Source: Sphingomonas sp. IW22 (GTDB lineage: Bacteria > Pseudomonadota > Alphaproteobacteria > Sphingomonadales > Sphingomonadaceae). From it: DNA of 42,975 nt. Below the pieces are notes generated by a model. The model did no database searches, had not been told where the DNA came from, and saw only the letters and a list, made by a program, of their open reading frames with translations. Below are positions 17,472 to 26,645 of the stretch, one piece after another; position 1 is the stretch's first letter, and every line of letters begins with the position of its first letter. The translations under genes and the position numbers were made by a program. The DNA is taken from NCBI RefSeq assembly GCF_041321155.1, contig NZ_JBGGWB010000012.1, positions 1 to 42,975 of the forward strand, given 5' to 3'.

Positions 17472-18199
17472 AAGCCACCGAAGCGACGCTGCCGACGCGA
17501 AAAAATGTCCAGCGCCTCTGCCAGCGTCGCCGCATCAAAATCCGGCCACAGCGTGTCGACGAACAGCAATTCGGCATAGGCCGCCTGCCACAGCAGGAAA
17601 TTGGACAACCGCTGCTCGCCAGATGTGCGGATCATCAAATCCAGCGGCGGCAGGTCATGCGTGGTCAGTTCCGCCTCGACACTCGCCTCATCAATCGCAG
17701 CGGGATCGATCGCACCATTACGCGCCGCCGTCGCCAGACGCCGCGCCGCTGCCGCAATCTCTGCCTGCGCCCCGTAATTCAGCGCAATTACCAGCGTGGG
17801 ACCGGTATTCGCGGCCGTTCGCGCGAGCGCGTCGTCGATCAGCGCAACCAGATCGTCGGACAGCGCGCGATAGTCACCGATCACGCGCAGCCGCACATTA
17901 TCGGCGACCAGGGTTGCAATCTCCGCGCGCAGGAAATGGCGCAGCAGACCCATCAGGTCGCGCACTTCCTCCACCGGGCGGCGCCAATTCTCCGACGAAA
18001 AGGCATAGAGGGTCAGCACCTCCAGCCCCAGATCGCGGGCCGCGCGGGTCACACGCCGCACAGCCTCGACGCCCTGCTTGTGCCCTGCCACGCGCGGCAG
18101 ACGCCGGGCCTTTGCCCAGCGCCCATTGCCGTCCATGATAATCGCGACGTGGCGGGGCCGCGTACCGGCAACGGGGGCCGGATCGATTTGCGTCGCCAT
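17468..18199 (-). CDS. uppS: Isoprenyl transferase / undecaprenyl diphosphate synthase
   Basis: 243 aa, cytosolic cis-prenyltransferase that makes the C55 lipid carrier for peptidoglycan and polysaccharide synthesis. Family motifs are complete: HVAIIMDGNGRWAKARRLPR with the catalytic Asp near residue 23, GHKQGVEAVR, LTLYAFSSENWRRP, and the C-terminal DLMIRTSGEQRLSNFLLWQA. It lies 37 bases downstream of frr and overlaps cdsA by 4 bases. Confidence 0.98.
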   Translation of the reverse strand: MATQIDPAPVAGTRPRHVAIIMDGNGRWAKARRLPRVAGHKQGVEAVRRVTRAARDLGLEVLTLYAFSSENWRRPVEEVRDLMGLLRHFLRAEIATLVADNVRLRVIGDYRALSDDLVALIDDALARTAANTGPTLVIALNYGAQAEIAAAARRLATAARNGAIDPAAIDEASVEAELTTHDLPPLDLMIRTSGEQRLSNFLLWQAAYAELLFVDTLWPDFDAATLAEALDIFSRRQRRFGGL

Positions 18200-18236
18200 C
18201 AGCGCTCCTGCACCCGGCCAAAGTCAGCGCGAACGC

Positions 18237-18797
18237 TCACTTGCCGAGGATTTCCTTTTCCTTGGCCGCGGCGGTGGCGTCGATGTCCGCGATGGTTGCA
18301 TCGGTCAGCTTCTGGACCTCGCCCTCATGACGCTTGCGCTCGTCCTCGGACAACAGGCCCTTCTTCTCGTCGGCCTTCAGGCTGTCCATGCCGTCGCGGC
18401 GGACGTTGCGAACGGCGACCCGCGCCTTTTCGGCATATTGCCCGGCCAGCTTGGCAAGTTCCTTCCGGCGCTCTTCGGTCAGGTCGGGGATCGGCAGGCG
18501 CAGCGTCTGGCCATCATTGATCGGGTTCAGACCCAGGCCGGCCGATCGGATCGCCTTTTCGACGGGACCGACATTCGACTTGTCCCAGACCTGCACCGAC
18601 AGCATGCGCGATTCGGGCGCGGAGACGGTCGCAACCTGGCTGAGCGGCATGTGTGCGCCGTACACCTCGACCGTCACCGGATCGAGCAGCGACGTCGACG
18701 CGCGTCCAGTGCGCAGACCCGACAGATCCCCCTTCAGCGATTCGACCGCGCCGGCCATGCGGCGTTCGAGGTCTGCCTTTTCATATGCGGCGGCCAT
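18237..18797 (-). CDS. frr: Ribosome recycling factor
   Basis: 186 aa, splits post-termination ribosomes together with EF-G. The three-helix-bundle pattern is clear ([20 protein letters not shown] near the start, then [20 protein letters not shown] and [14 protein letters not shown]). The ATG is preceded by AAGGAGAG about 8 bases upstream. It is 20 bases downstream of pyrH in the conserved order rpsB-tsf-pyrH-frr. Confidence 0.98.
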   Translation of the reverse strand: MAAAYEKADLERRMAGAVESLKGDLSGLRTGRASTSLLDPVTVEVYGAHMPLSQVATVSAPESRMLSVQVWDKSNVGPVEKAIRSAGLGLNPINDGQTLRLPIPDLTEERRKELAKLAGQYAEKARVAVRNVRRDGMDSLKADEKKGLLSEDERKRHEGEVQKLTDATIADIDATAAAKEKEILGK

Positions 18798-18817
18798 GAT
18801 TCGGCTCTCCTTTTCGA

Positions 18818-19540
18818 TTATGCGGACTTGCGGACGATGGTCGCGGTACCCTCGCCATGCAACACGGCGGCGAGATTGCCTTCGTCACGGATGTTGAAAA
18901 CGACGATTGGGATGTCGCTATCGCGGCACAGGGCCACGGCGCTGGCGTCCATCACCTTCAGGTTGTCGGCGAGCACCCGGTCGTAGCTCAGCTCGTCATA
19001 ACGAGTCGCCGTAGGCACCTTCTTGGGATCGGCATCGTAAACGCCATCGACGCTGGTGCCCTTCAGCAGCGCATCACAGCCCATTTCGGCCGCCCGCAAC
19101 GCCGCGGTGGTATCAGTGGTGAAAAACGGAAGGCCGGTACCCGCCGCGAACAGCACGACGCGGCCCTTCTCCATATGCCGCTGCGCCTTGCGGCGGATAT
19201 AGGGTTCGCAGACGCTGGCCATCGGTATGGCGGACTGGACGCGCGTGTCGATCCCCTGCTGCTCCAGCGCATTCTGCATCGCCAGCGCGTTCATCACGGT
19301 CGCCAGCATGCCCATATAATCGGCCGACGCACGGTCGAAGCCCTGCGCCGCGCCGGCCAGCCCGCGGAAGATATTACCGCCGCCGACGACCATGCAGACC
19401 TCATGCCCGCCATCGACGACCGCCTTCACCTCGCGCGCGACCCGTTCGCAGGTTGCGGGGTCGATACCATATTGCCCCTGGCCCATCAGGACTTCGCCCG
19501 ACAGCTTGAGGAGGATGCGGTTGAAGGTCGGGCGGGTCAT
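18818..19540 (-). CDS. pyrH: Uridylate kinase (UMP kinase)
   Basis: 240 aa, hexameric enzyme of the amino acid kinase fold that phosphorylates UMP to UDP in pyrimidine nucleotide synthesis. Visible family segments are [13 protein letters not shown], the GGGNIFRG loop, [16 protein letters not shown] and the C-terminal [20 protein letters not shown]. It is separated from tsf by a 110-base spacer that contains a hairpin, so it may have its own promoter or be reached by read-through. Confidence 0.98.
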   Translation of the reverse strand: MTRPTFNRILLKLSGEVLMGQGQYGIDPATCERVAREVKAVVDGGHEVCMVVGGGNIFRGLAGAAQGFDRASADYMGMLATVMNALAMQNALEQQGIDTRVQSAIPMASVCEPYIRRKAQRHMEKGRVVLFAAGTGLPFFTTDTTAALRAAEMGCDALLKGTSVDGVYDADPKKVPTATRYDELSYDRVLADNLKVMDASAVALCRDSDIPIVVFNIRDEGNLAAVLHGEGTATIVRKSA

Positions 19541-19570
19541 GGCGTTCCGATGTCTGGAGGGGGCAGCAAA

Positions 19571-19600
19571 ACGGCGCGGACCTTAGAAGCCCCGCGCCGT
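19571..19600 (-). terminator. Probable terminator or attenuating hairpin after tsf
   Basis: A 9-bp GC-rich stem (ACGGCGCGG at 19571-19579 with CCGCGCCGT at 19592-19600) with a 12-base loop. On the minus strand it is followed by only three further T residues, so termination is likely to be partial and pyrH-frr may still be read from upstream. Confidence 0.55.
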
Positions 19601-19650
19601 CGTGCCAACCTATTACGCCTGCCCCGCAAAAGGGCAAGGCGTGAAGGGGA

Positions 19651-20583
19651 TCAGTTCTTGTGGAGACCGGCCGTCGCAGCAACCTCTGCCGCGAAATCGC
19701 TCTCTTCCTTTTCAATGCCTTCGCCCAGCTGGAAGCGCACATAATCGACCAGCTTAATCGACGCGCCCGCATCCTTGGCCGCCTTGGCAACGACATCCGC
19801 CACGGGGGTCTTGCCGTCCATGACGATCGGCTGGCTCAGCAGCGCATTTTCCTTGGCGAACTTCTTCACCGAGCCTTCGACCATCTTGGCGATGATCTCA
19901 GCCGGCTTGCCGCTCTCGGCTGCCTTTTCGGTCGCAATCTGGCGCTCGCGCTCCAGAACGTCGGCGTCGAGGCCGCTTTCGTCCAGCGCCAGCGGGAAAG
20001 CTGCTGCGACGTGCATCGCGATCTGCTTGCCCAGCGGTTCGAGCACATCGACACCTGCGTCCGATTCGAGCGCGACCAGCACGCCGATCTTGCCGAGGCC
20101 CGGTGCGGCTGCGTTGTGGACATAGGGGATGACAGCGCCCTGCGACACTTCGACGCGCTTGGCGCGACGCAGCACCTGATTCTCGCCGATGGTCGAGATG
20201 TTGTTGGTCAGCACCTCTTCGACCGTGCCACCCTGCGGCATCTGGGCGGCCTTGATCGCGGCAACGTCGTCGCCAGCTTCCAGCGCCAGTGCAGTGACGT
20301 CACGGACAAAGCCCTGGAAGATTTCGTTCTTCGCAACGAAGTCGGTCTGGGAATTGACCTCGACCGCCACACCCTTGGTCCCGGCGACGGCAACGCCGAC
20401 CAAACCCTCGGCTGCGGTGCGGCTCGACTTCTTGGCAGCCGCGGCAAGGCCCTTGGTACGCAGCCAGTCGACAGCAGCTTCCATGTCGCCGTTGTTTTCA
20501 GCCAGCGCCTTCTTGCAATCCATCATGCCGGCGCCCGAACGCTCGCGCAGTTCCTTGACGGCGGCAGCGGTGATCTCGGCCAT
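19651..20583 (-). CDS. tsf: Translation elongation factor Ts
   Basis: 310 aa, guanine nucleotide exchange factor for EF-Tu. The N-terminal UBA-like region ([20 protein letters not shown]) and the core motif [13 protein letters not shown] are typical. I start at the second ATG (20583), because AAGGA lies 7 bases before it but only 1 base before the ATG at 20589. A GC-rich hairpin lies just upstream, between rpsB and tsf. Confidence 0.97.
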   Translation of the reverse strand: MAEITAAAVKELRERSGAGMMDCKKALAENNGDMEAAVDWLRTKGLAAAAKKSSRTAAEGLVGVAVAGTKGVAVEVNSQTDFVAKNEIFQGFVRDVTALALEAGDDVAAIKAAQMPQGGTVEEVLTNNISTIGENQVLRRAKRVEVSQGAVIPYVHNAAAPGLGKIGVLVALESDAGVDVLEPLGKQIAMHVAAAFPLALDESGLDADVLERERQIATEKAAESGKPAEIIAKMVEGSVKKFAKENALLSQPIVMDGKTPVADVVAKAAKDAGASIKLVDYVRFQLGEGIEKEESDFAAEVAATAGLHKN

Positions 20584-20604
20584 GTTCATATCCTTCTTAT
20601 GATG

Positions 20605-20640
20605 CGGGCGGGGTCAGTGCATCGCGCCCTGCCCCGCCCG
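20605..20640 (-). other. GC-rich hairpin between rpsB and tsf
   Basis: A 9-bp perfect stem (CGGGCGGGG at 20605-20613 with CCCCGCCCG at 20632-20640) with an 18-base loop. It lies in the rpsB-tsf spacer, about 9 bases upstream of the tsf ribosome binding site on the minus strand. It has no T tract, so it is more likely an RNA processing, stability or partial attenuation element than a terminator. Confidence 0.5.
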
Positions 20641-20690
20641 GATGACAAATTGGTGACGCAACCGGCCTGAACCGGAAGCGCTCAAACGGC

Positions 20691-21476
20691 TCAGGCCTGC
20701 GCGGTTGCCTCTGCGGCGGGCGCTTCCTCGGTCAGCACCGGCTCGACCGGGGGTTCGGCCATCGCGCCAAAATCCTGGCTCTGCATCGCAGCCTGGTTGT
20801 TGCCGCGGGTCGCGGCAATCGCCATCGCTTCGCAATACAGACGGATCGCACGGCTGGCGTCGTCATTCGCCGGAACCGGGAAAGCAATGCCGTCGGGCGA
20901 AACGTTCGAGTCGAGGATCGCGACGACGGGAATACCCAGCGTGTTCGCTTCCTTGATCGCCAGCTCTTCCTTGTTCGCGTCGATCACGAACATGATGTCA
21001 GGAATGCCGTTCAGGTCGCGGATACCGCCCAGCGACAGCTCAAGCTTGTCGCGCTCGCGGGTCAGGTTCAGCACTTCCTTCTTGGTCAGGCCGTGGGTGT
21101 CGCCCGACAGCTGCTCTTCCAGCGTCTTGAGGCGCTTGATCGAACCCGAAATCGTCTTCCAGTTGGTGAGCATGCCGCCCAGCCAGCGGTGGTTGACGAA
21201 ATGCTGGCCCGACTTGCGGGCGGCGTCAGCGACGGCTTCCTGCGCCTGGCGCTTGGTGCCAACGAACAGCACCTTGCCACCGCCGGCCACGGTCGACGAC
21301 ACGAACTCCAGTGCCCGCGCGAACAGCGGCACGGTCTGGCTGAGGTCGAGGATGTGGACGCCGTTGCGGTCGCCAAAGATGTAGGGCTTCATCTTCGGGT
21401 TCCAGCGGTGCGTCTGGTGGCCGAAATGCGCGCCTGATTCGAGAAGCTGCTGAAGCGTGACGACAGGTGCCGCCAT
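20691..21476 (-). CDS. rpsB: 30S ribosomal protein S2
   Basis: 261 aa, small-subunit protein needed for S1 binding and mRNA recruitment. Family motifs are [48 protein letters not shown] and [12 protein letters not shown]. The C-terminal 35 residues are an acidic, Ala/Glu/Pro-rich tail ([20 protein letters not shown]), a common alphaproteobacterial extension. A strong ribosome binding site (GGAAGGAG) precedes the ATG. It is first in the translation and envelope cluster. The 263 bases upstream should hold its promoter; TTGATT with TAAGGG 17 bases later (minus strand, about 21585-21615) is a weak candidate. Confidence 0.98.
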   Translation of the reverse strand: MAAPVVTLQQLLESGAHFGHQTHRWNPKMKPYIFGDRNGVHILDLSQTVPLFARALEFVSSTVAGGGKVLFVGTKRQAQEAVADAARKSGQHFVNHRWLGGMLTNWKTISGSIKRLKTLEEQLSGDTHGLTKKEVLNLTRERDKLELSLGGIRDLNGIPDIMFVIDANKEELAIKEANTLGIPVVAILDSNVSPDGIAFPVPANDDASRAIRLYCEAMAIAATRGNNQAAMQSQDFGAMAEPPVEPVLTEEAPAAEATAQA

Positions 21477-21739
21477 GAGATATTCTCCTTCCGGTTAGTC
21501 CTCTGGGAAGCAAGCGACCCTGGACATGCCTGAAAGGCTGCCCGGAGCACCGGTATATGGGCTTCCCATGCGGGTTGAGCGCGCGCCCTTAACCGAAACG
21601 CGCAGCGCAATCAATACTTGACGTCGGAACGCAGTGAGAACACAAAGGGGTCATAACAGGTCTCAGGAACCGTTTCGTCGCAAGGCTGTTAGCGTTCGAT
21701 CAATCGTTAACGGCGCCATTCCGTTCGGGAGTTCGTCAA

Positions 21740-21961
21740 GTGGTGGACATTTCGGCTTTCGCTCTTTTCGCGTTCGCATTCGTCACCGCGATGGCGACCA
21801 TCGTTGCGACGATCCTTCCCTATCAGTCCCGTATCCTGTGTCTGCTGACCCATGGCACCCAGACGCGGGTCGGGGCGCTGCCGCCGCTGGCGCCGCGCGG
21901 CGAACGGCGCGCTACGCCTCGGCTGACGGCGTCGCCGGCAAACCTGCGCGCAGTCGCTTAG
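21740..21961 (+). CDS. Possible small membrane protein
   Basis: 73 aa from a GTG start with GGGAG 8-9 bases upstream. The N-terminal half is one hydrophobic helix (FALFAFAFVTAMATIVATIL), followed by a basic tail (RGERRATPRL). It is divergent from rpsB, and its 3' end runs 50 bases into the 3' end of pssA on the other strand. Support is the good hydrophobic segment and a usable start region. I recognise no family, and it could be a chance open frame in GC-rich DNA. Confidence 0.4.
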   Translation: MVDISAFALFAFAFVTAMATIVATILPYQSRILCLLTHGTQTRVGALPPLAPRGERRATPRLTASPANLRAVA

Positions 21962-22700
21962 CACGCGCATAGCTGGAAATGCTGAACGGGATGGTCAGCA
22001 GATAGGCGAGCGAAATCGCCGTCAGCGTTTGCCACGGCGCTGACACGACGGCGGCGGCAAAGATTACCAGCACGACCAGCGCCTCGAACCTGACATTGCG
22101 TCGCAGGCGAAGCGAAGACCAGGAGAAGGTGGCGAGGCTCGACACCATCAGGAATGCGACGAATGCGACCCAGGGCGTGACCAGCCATGGGGAACGGAAC
22201 GCCGCCTCCCCCGTCCAGAACCACAGATAAAGCGGCAGCATCGCCAACCCTGCACCGGCGGGCGCTGGCACGCCGGTCAAGAAACCTGCCGATTTATGCG
22301 GCTGTTCCTTGACGTCGATGCTTGCGTTGAACCGCGCCAGGCGCAGGGCGCAGAATACGGCATAGACAAGCGCCGCCAGCCATCCAACTCGCGCCCCCTC
22401 CATCATCGACCAGAGGTAAAGGATCAGGGCGGGTGACACGCCAAAGCTGATTGCGTCGGACAAGCTGTCCAACTCTGCTCCGAACCGGCTTTCGCCGCGG
22501 ATCAGTCGCGCGATGCGGCCGTCGATCCCGTCCAGTGCGCCAGCCAGCAGGATCATCAGAACCGCGCGTTCCCACTCCCCCCCAATGGCGAAGCGGATGC
22601 CCGACAGGCCTGAACAAAGTGCAAGCGCGGTGACGGCGTTGGGCGCAATCGCGCGCAGCGGCAAACCGCGACGTGGGCGGGCGGGCCGGGGTGGTACCAT
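21912..22700 (-). CDS. pssA: CDP-diacylglycerol-serine O-phosphatidyltransferase
   Basis: 262 aa, integral membrane enzyme of the CDP-alcohol phosphatidyltransferase family that makes phosphatidylserine from CDP-diacylglycerol and serine. The full family signature is present: Asp57, Asp60-Gly61, Ala64-Arg65, Gly74, Asp78 and Asp82 in LDGIDGRIARLIRG followed by FGAELDSLSDA. Several hydrophobic helices flank it. It shares one base with the psd stop/start junction (22700), so the pair is co-translated and carries out consecutive steps to phosphatidylethanolamine. Confidence 0.96.
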   Translation of the reverse strand: MVPPRPARPRRGLPLRAIAPNAVTALALCSGLSGIRFAIGGEWERAVLMILLAGALDGIDGRIARLIRGESRFGAELDSLSDAISFGVSPALILYLWSMMEGARVGWLAALVYAVFCALRLARFNASIDVKEQPHKSAGFLTGVPAPAGAGLAMLPLYLWFWTGEAAFRSPWLVTPWVAFVAFLMVSSLATFSWSSLRLRRNVRFEALVVLVIFAAAVVSAPWQTLTAISLAYLLTIPFSISSYARAKRLRAGLPATPSAEA

Positions 22701-23431
22701 TACTGCGCCACTCCGGTCGGACGGTTGTTGCCCAGACGCCCGATGACCGTCTCACCGGCAATGCTGCGTTGACCAAGGATCACTTGCGGCGCGTAGCCAT
22801 GCGGCAGGAACACATCGACCCGGCTGCCAAAGCGGATCAGGCCGATACGTTGCCCCGCGACGATCATGTCCCCCGGCTTCACGAACGCAAGAATACGGCG
22901 CGCGACCAAACCGGCAATTTGCGTAAAGCCGAAGCGGGTCCCGTCGGGCGCCTCAACGATGATATGCTGACGCTCGTTTTCGTCCGAAGCCTTGTCCAGA
23001 TCGGCGTTCACAAACTTGCCTGAGATATACACGACCTGCCGCACCGTGCCGGTTACCGGCGTGCGATTGATGTGGACGTCGAACACGCTCATAAAGATCG
23101 ACACGCGCGTCAGCGGCCCGTCGCCCAGTCCATGCGGCCCGGCGAGTTCGGGCGGCAACGGCACCTGCTGGATCATCGTCACCAGCCCGTCGGCGGGCGC
23201 GATAATCAGGCCGGGTTCCTGCGGGGTCACGCGGACGGGATCGCGGAAAAATGCCGCAACCCAGATCGTCAGACCGATGAACGGCCACGCCCAGAACCAT
23301 CCCCCTATGAACAGGGCAAGCGCCGAGATCGCGCCGGCGACCAGGACATATTTGCGCCCCTCGGGATGAACGGCGGGAAAGCGCCATTTGACGGTGGAGG
23401 TGGTGACTGGCGGCTTTTTGAGTGAAGGCAT
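22700..23431 (-). CDS. psd: Phosphatidylserine decarboxylase (short form)
   Basis: 243 aa, makes phosphatidylethanolamine. The proenzyme self-cleaves to give a pyruvoyl group; here the Gly-Ser site is Gly202-Ser203 in [12 protein letters not shown], the form typical of short alphaproteobacterial enzymes. A hydrophobic N-terminal hairpin (about 28-62) gives membrane attachment. Other family segments are [29 protein letters not shown] and GLVARRI. It precedes pssA with a one-base overlap. icd is divergent, 142 bases away. Confidence 0.96.
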   Translation of the reverse strand: MPSLKKPPVTTSTVKWRFPAVHPEGRKYVLVAGAISALALFIGGWFWAWPFIGLTIWVAAFFRDPVRVTPQEPGLIIAPADGLVTMIQQVPLPPELAGPHGLGDGPLTRVSIFMSVFDVHINRTPVTGTVRQVVYISGKFVNADLDKASDENERQHIIVEAPDGTRFGFTQIAGLVARRILAFVKPGDMIVAGQRIGLIRFGSRVDVFLPHGYAPQVILGQRSIAGETVIGRLGNNRPTGVAQ

Positions 23432-23572
23432 CGACCCGATGTATCCGTCCTGTCACCGCGACACAATCAAATGCATCACCGACGCCACGACCAACCATGC
23501 GGCCCGGTTGATCCGCAAGCGCCCAGCCCTTAGGGGAGACACCAACCCTCCCTTAGGCAAAGCGAGACATTG

Positions 23573-24793
23573 ATGGCGAAGATCAAGGTAAAAACGCCGG
23601 TCGTGGAGATCGACGGCGATGAGATGACGCGGATCATCTGGGCATGGATCCGCGAGCGCCTGATCCTCCCCTATCTCGACATCGACCTCGAATATTACGA
23701 CCTCGCGGTTGAGAAGCGCGACGAGACCGACGACAAGATCACGGTCGATTCGGCGAAGGCAATCCAGAAATATGGCGTTGGCGTAAAATGCGCTACGATC
23801 ACTCCCGACGAACAGCGGGTCGAGGAATTCGGCCTGAAGAAGATGTGGAAGTCGCCGAACGGCACCATCCGCAACATCCTCGGCGGCGTGGTTTTCCGCG
23901 AGCCGATCGTGATCAAGAATGTTCCCCGCCTGGTTCCGGGCTGGACGCACCCGATCGTCGTCGGCCGCCACGCATTCGGCGACCAGTATCGCGCGACCGA
24001 TTACAAGGTGCCTGGCCCCGGCAAGCTACGCCTGGTGTTCGAAGGCGACGACGGCACCGTCATTGACGAGGAAGTGTTCAAGTTTCCGTCCGCGGGCGTC
24101 GCGATGGCGATGTACAACCTGGATGACTCGATCCGAGATTTCGCCCGTGCCAGCCTGAACTATGGGCTCGGCCGCGGTTGGCCGGTTTATCTGTCGACCA
24201 AGAACACGATCATGAAGGCCTATGACGGGCGCTTCAAGGACATCTTCCAGGAAGTGTTCGAGACCGAGTTCGAACCGCAGTTCAAGGAAGCCGGTATCGA
24301 ATATCAGCACCGCCTGATCGACGACATGGTCGCGTCGGCACTGAAGTGGCATGGCGAGTTCGTGTGGGCGTGCAAGAACTATGACGGCGACGTCCAGTCG
24401 GACACTGTTGCTCAGGGGTTCGGCTCGCTGGGTCTGATGACCTCTGTGCTGATGACGCCGGACGGCAAGACGATCGAGGCGGAAGCAGCGCACGGCACCG
24501 TCACCCGCCACTATCGCCAGCACCAGCAGGGCAAGGCGACGTCGACCAACCCGATCGCCTCGATCTTCGCGTGGACCGGCGGCCTGAAGTATCGCGGCAA
24601 GTTCGACGGTACCCCGGACGTGACCCGCTTTGCCGAAACGCTTGAGCGCGTTTGCGTCGAAACCGTCGAGAAGGGTCAGATGACGAAGGATCTCGCCATC
24701 CTGATCGGCCCGGATCAGCCGTGGATGACGACCGAGCAGTTCTTCGAAGCGATTCGCCTGAACCTCGAAACCGCGATGGCCGACTGGAAGTAA
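23573..24793 (+). CDS. icd: NADP-dependent isocitrate dehydrogenase
   Basis: 406 aa, oxidatively decarboxylates isocitrate to 2-oxoglutarate in the TCA cycle. It is the eukaryote-like homodimeric type: [20 protein letters not shown] at the N-terminus, then [13 protein letters not shown] with the isocitrate-binding Ser/Asn/Arg residues, [16 protein letters not shown], and [18 protein letters not shown] for NADP binding. I start at the ATG at 23573 (MAKIKV), as is usual for the family, not the TTG one codon earlier. The ribosome binding site is weak. A strong terminator follows the stop codon. Confidence 0.98.
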   Translation: MAKIKVKTPVVEIDGDEMTRIIWAWIRERLILPYLDIDLEYYDLAVEKRDETDDKITVDSAKAIQKYGVGVKCATITPDEQRVEEFGLKKMWKSPNGTIRNILGGVVFREPIVIKNVPRLVPGWTHPIVVGRHAFGDQYRATDYKVPGPGKLRLVFEGDDGTVIDEEVFKFPSAGVAMAMYNLDDSIRDFARASLNYGLGRGWPVYLSTKNTIMKAYDGRFKDIFQEVFETEFEPQFKEAGIEYQHRLIDDMVASALKWHGEFVWACKNYDGDVQSDTVAQGFGSLGLMTSVLMTPDGKTIEAEAAHGTVTRHYRQHQQGKATSTNPIASIFAWTGGLKYRGKFDGTPDVTRFAETLERVCVETVEKGQMTKDLAILIGPDQPWMTTEQFFEAIRLNLETAMADWK

Positions 24794-24823
24794 TTTCCGG
24801 CTGACACAGCTGACTAAATGGAT

Positions 24824-24856
24824 GGGGCGTCCCGGTTCGACCGGGGCGCCCCTGTC
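24824..24856 (+). terminator. Terminator hairpin after icd
   Basis: A 13-bp stem (GGGGCGTCCCGGT at 24824-24836 with ACCGGGGCGCCCC at 24840-24852, one G-T pair) with a 3-base loop, 31 bases past the icd stop and followed by the moderately T-rich TGTCTGTT. It ends just before the ribosome binding site of the TSUP gene. Confidence 0.75.
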
Positions 24857-24883
24857 TGTTCGAGGATTAGGGGAAGTGTGTCG

Positions 24884-25663
24884 ATGCTGGAGGTGAGCTT
24901 TGATGCGGTGCTGTTCATCGTTGCCATGGCCTTTGTCGCGGGGGGCGTGGATGCGATTGCAGGGGGCGGCGGCCTGCTGACCATTCCGGCGTTGATGGCC
25001 GCCGGTGTGCCGCCCGTCGCGGCACTGGCGACCAACAAGCTGCAAAGCACGATCGGCACCGCGTCGGCATTTCTGCGCTTCCATCGTGCAGGACATGTCG
25101 ACCTGCGCGCGTTCGCGGTGGCCGCCGCCGCCGCCTTTGGCGGATCGGTCGCGGGAGCAACGGCGGTTCAGTTTGTCGACACGGCGTTTCTTGCGCTTGT
25201 CGTGCCGGTGCTGCTGATCGCGATGGGCCTGTATTTCCTGCTCGCTCCCCCCATGAGCGAAGTGGATCGCCAGGCGTTGCTGGGCCGCGCGGGCCTGACA
25301 GCGGTGGCGGGCTGCATCGGCTTTTACGATGGCTTTTTCGGCCCCGGTACGGGTTCGTTCCTGACGACGGCCCTGGTCGCGCTTGGCGGGCTGGGCCTGG
25401 TCCGCGCCATCGCCAATACCAAGTTCCTGAATCTGTCGACCAACCTTGCCGGGCTGATCGCCATGATGGCGGGGGGTAAGGTGTTGTGGGCGCTTGGGCT
25501 GACTATGGCGGTCGCCAATGTCCTGGGCAATCAGCTCGGCGCGTGGATCGCACTTCGCTATGGGGGTAAGGGCGCGCGCCTGTTGCTGGTGATCATGTCC
25601 TTTGCGCTGACGGCAAAGCTGCTCGCCGATCCGGCTAACCCCGTGCGCGCGCTGTTCGGTTGA
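24884..25663 (+). CDS. TSUP-family (TauE/SafE) membrane permease
   Basis: 259 aa, polytopic inner membrane protein with about eight hydrophobic segments in two similar halves. The family-type glycine-rich motifs are GGVDAIAGGGGLLTIPALMA in the first half and GFYDGFFGPGTGSFLTTAL in the second, with TNKLQSTIGT and TKFLNLSTNLAGL at matching positions. The family moves sulfur-containing anions or other organic anions. The substrate here cannot be read from the sequence. The ATG at 24884 has AGGGGAAG about 8 bases upstream; the frame is open to 24818 but would run through the icd terminator hairpin. It is convergent with mltG, with the stops abutting. Confidence 0.88.
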   Translation: MLEVSFDAVLFIVAMAFVAGGVDAIAGGGGLLTIPALMAAGVPPVAALATNKLQSTIGTASAFLRFHRAGHVDLRAFAVAAAAAFGGSVAGATAVQFVDTAFLALVVPVLLIAMGLYFLLAPPMSEVDRQALLGRAGLTAVAGCIGFYDGFFGPGTGSFLTTALVALGGLGLVRAIANTKFLNLSTNLAGLIAMMAGGKVLWALGLTMAVANVLGNQLGAWIALRYGGKGARLLLVIMSFALTAKLLADPANPVRALFG

Positions 25664-26635
25664 TTATTCCATCTCGCCGCGCGCACGGCGAATGGCGTAC
25701 CACTTCGCCACATTGGCGTTATGCTGCTCAAGGGTGTCGGCAAAGACATGTCCGCCCGTGCCGTCAGCAACGAAATACAGCGCCGACGACTCCGCCGGGT
25801 TCAACACCGCGTCGATGCTCGCCCGGCCGGGATTTGCGATCGGCCCCTGCGGCAGTCCTGCCATCGAATAGGTGTTATAGCCGTTGACTGCGCGGACTTC
25901 CGAACGGCGGATGCGGCGGCCCAGTGGGCGCCCCTTGGTCAACGGATAGATGATCGTCGGATCAGCCTGAAGCCGCATTCCCTGCCGCAGCCGGTTCGAA
26001 TAGACCGCCGCGACCGTCCGCCGCTCGGCCTCCTTGGCCGTTTCCTTCTCGACGATCGAGGCAAGGATAACCGCCTCGTGCGGGGTGGTGACGACAAGTC
26101 CTGGCTTGCGGCGCTTCCACGCATCGGCAAGATAGCGATCCATCGCCTGTTGCATCCGCGCCAGCACCGCGGCCCGTGTCTCACCCCGTTCATAGCTGTA
26201 GCTGTCGGGCAGCACCGAACCCTCTTCCGGCACGGCAACCTTACCCGTCAGTTCGGGTGCGCGCATCAGGGCTTCGTGTACCAGGACCGACGGCAGCCCT
26301 TCCGGTACGGCAACCAGACGCTGAACGACCTTGCCCTGCTGCATCAACTCGAGAAGATCGGCTTGGCTGATACCCGCCGGGATCGGGTATTCACCAGCTC
26401 GAATCGGGTCAGAACCGCCGAGCAGCTTCGACAGCAACACGAAGCGGCGGGCCGACGTAATCGCCCCCGCACGCTCCATCTCCTCTGCCGCACGCGTCAG
26501 CGAAGCGCCTTCCGGCACGACCACGTTGCGGTCGGCCTCCAGCGGGCCTGCGCCGCTCCACATCTGCACCAGCGCGAACAGCGCCGCGATCAGTGCCAGA
26601 CCGGCGAACAGGCCCAGACAGCCGACGCGCTTCAT
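25664..26635 (-). CDS. mltG: Endolytic murein transglycosylase MltG
   Basis: 323 aa, membrane-anchored lytic transglycosylase that cuts nascent glycan strands and is thought to end their elongation. One N-terminal membrane helix (LGLFAGLALIAALFALVQMW), a LysM-like subdomain, then the YceG catalytic region with ILASIVEKET and the catalytic Glu at residue 196, QADPTIIY and YNTYSMAGLPQGPIANPG. It lies 10 bases downstream of fabF in the conserved acpP-fabF-mltG order, so it is probably co-transcribed with it. Confidence 0.96.
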   Translation of the reverse strand: MKRVGCLGLFAGLALIAALFALVQMWSGAGPLEADRNVVVPEGASLTRAAEEMERAGAITSARRFVLLSKLLGGSDPIRAGEYPIPAGISQADLLELMQQGKVVQRLVAVPEGLPSVLVHEALMRAPELTGKVAVPEEGSVLPDSYSYERGETRAAVLARMQQAMDRYLADAWKRRKPGLVVTTPHEAVILASIVEKETAKEAERRTVAAVYSNRLRQGMRLQADPTIIYPLTKGRPLGRRIRRSEVRAVNGYNTYSMAGLPQGPIANPGRASIDAVLNPAESSALYFVADGTGGHVFADTLEQHNANVAKWYAIRRARGEME

Positions 26636-26645
26636 CGCCGCGGTC

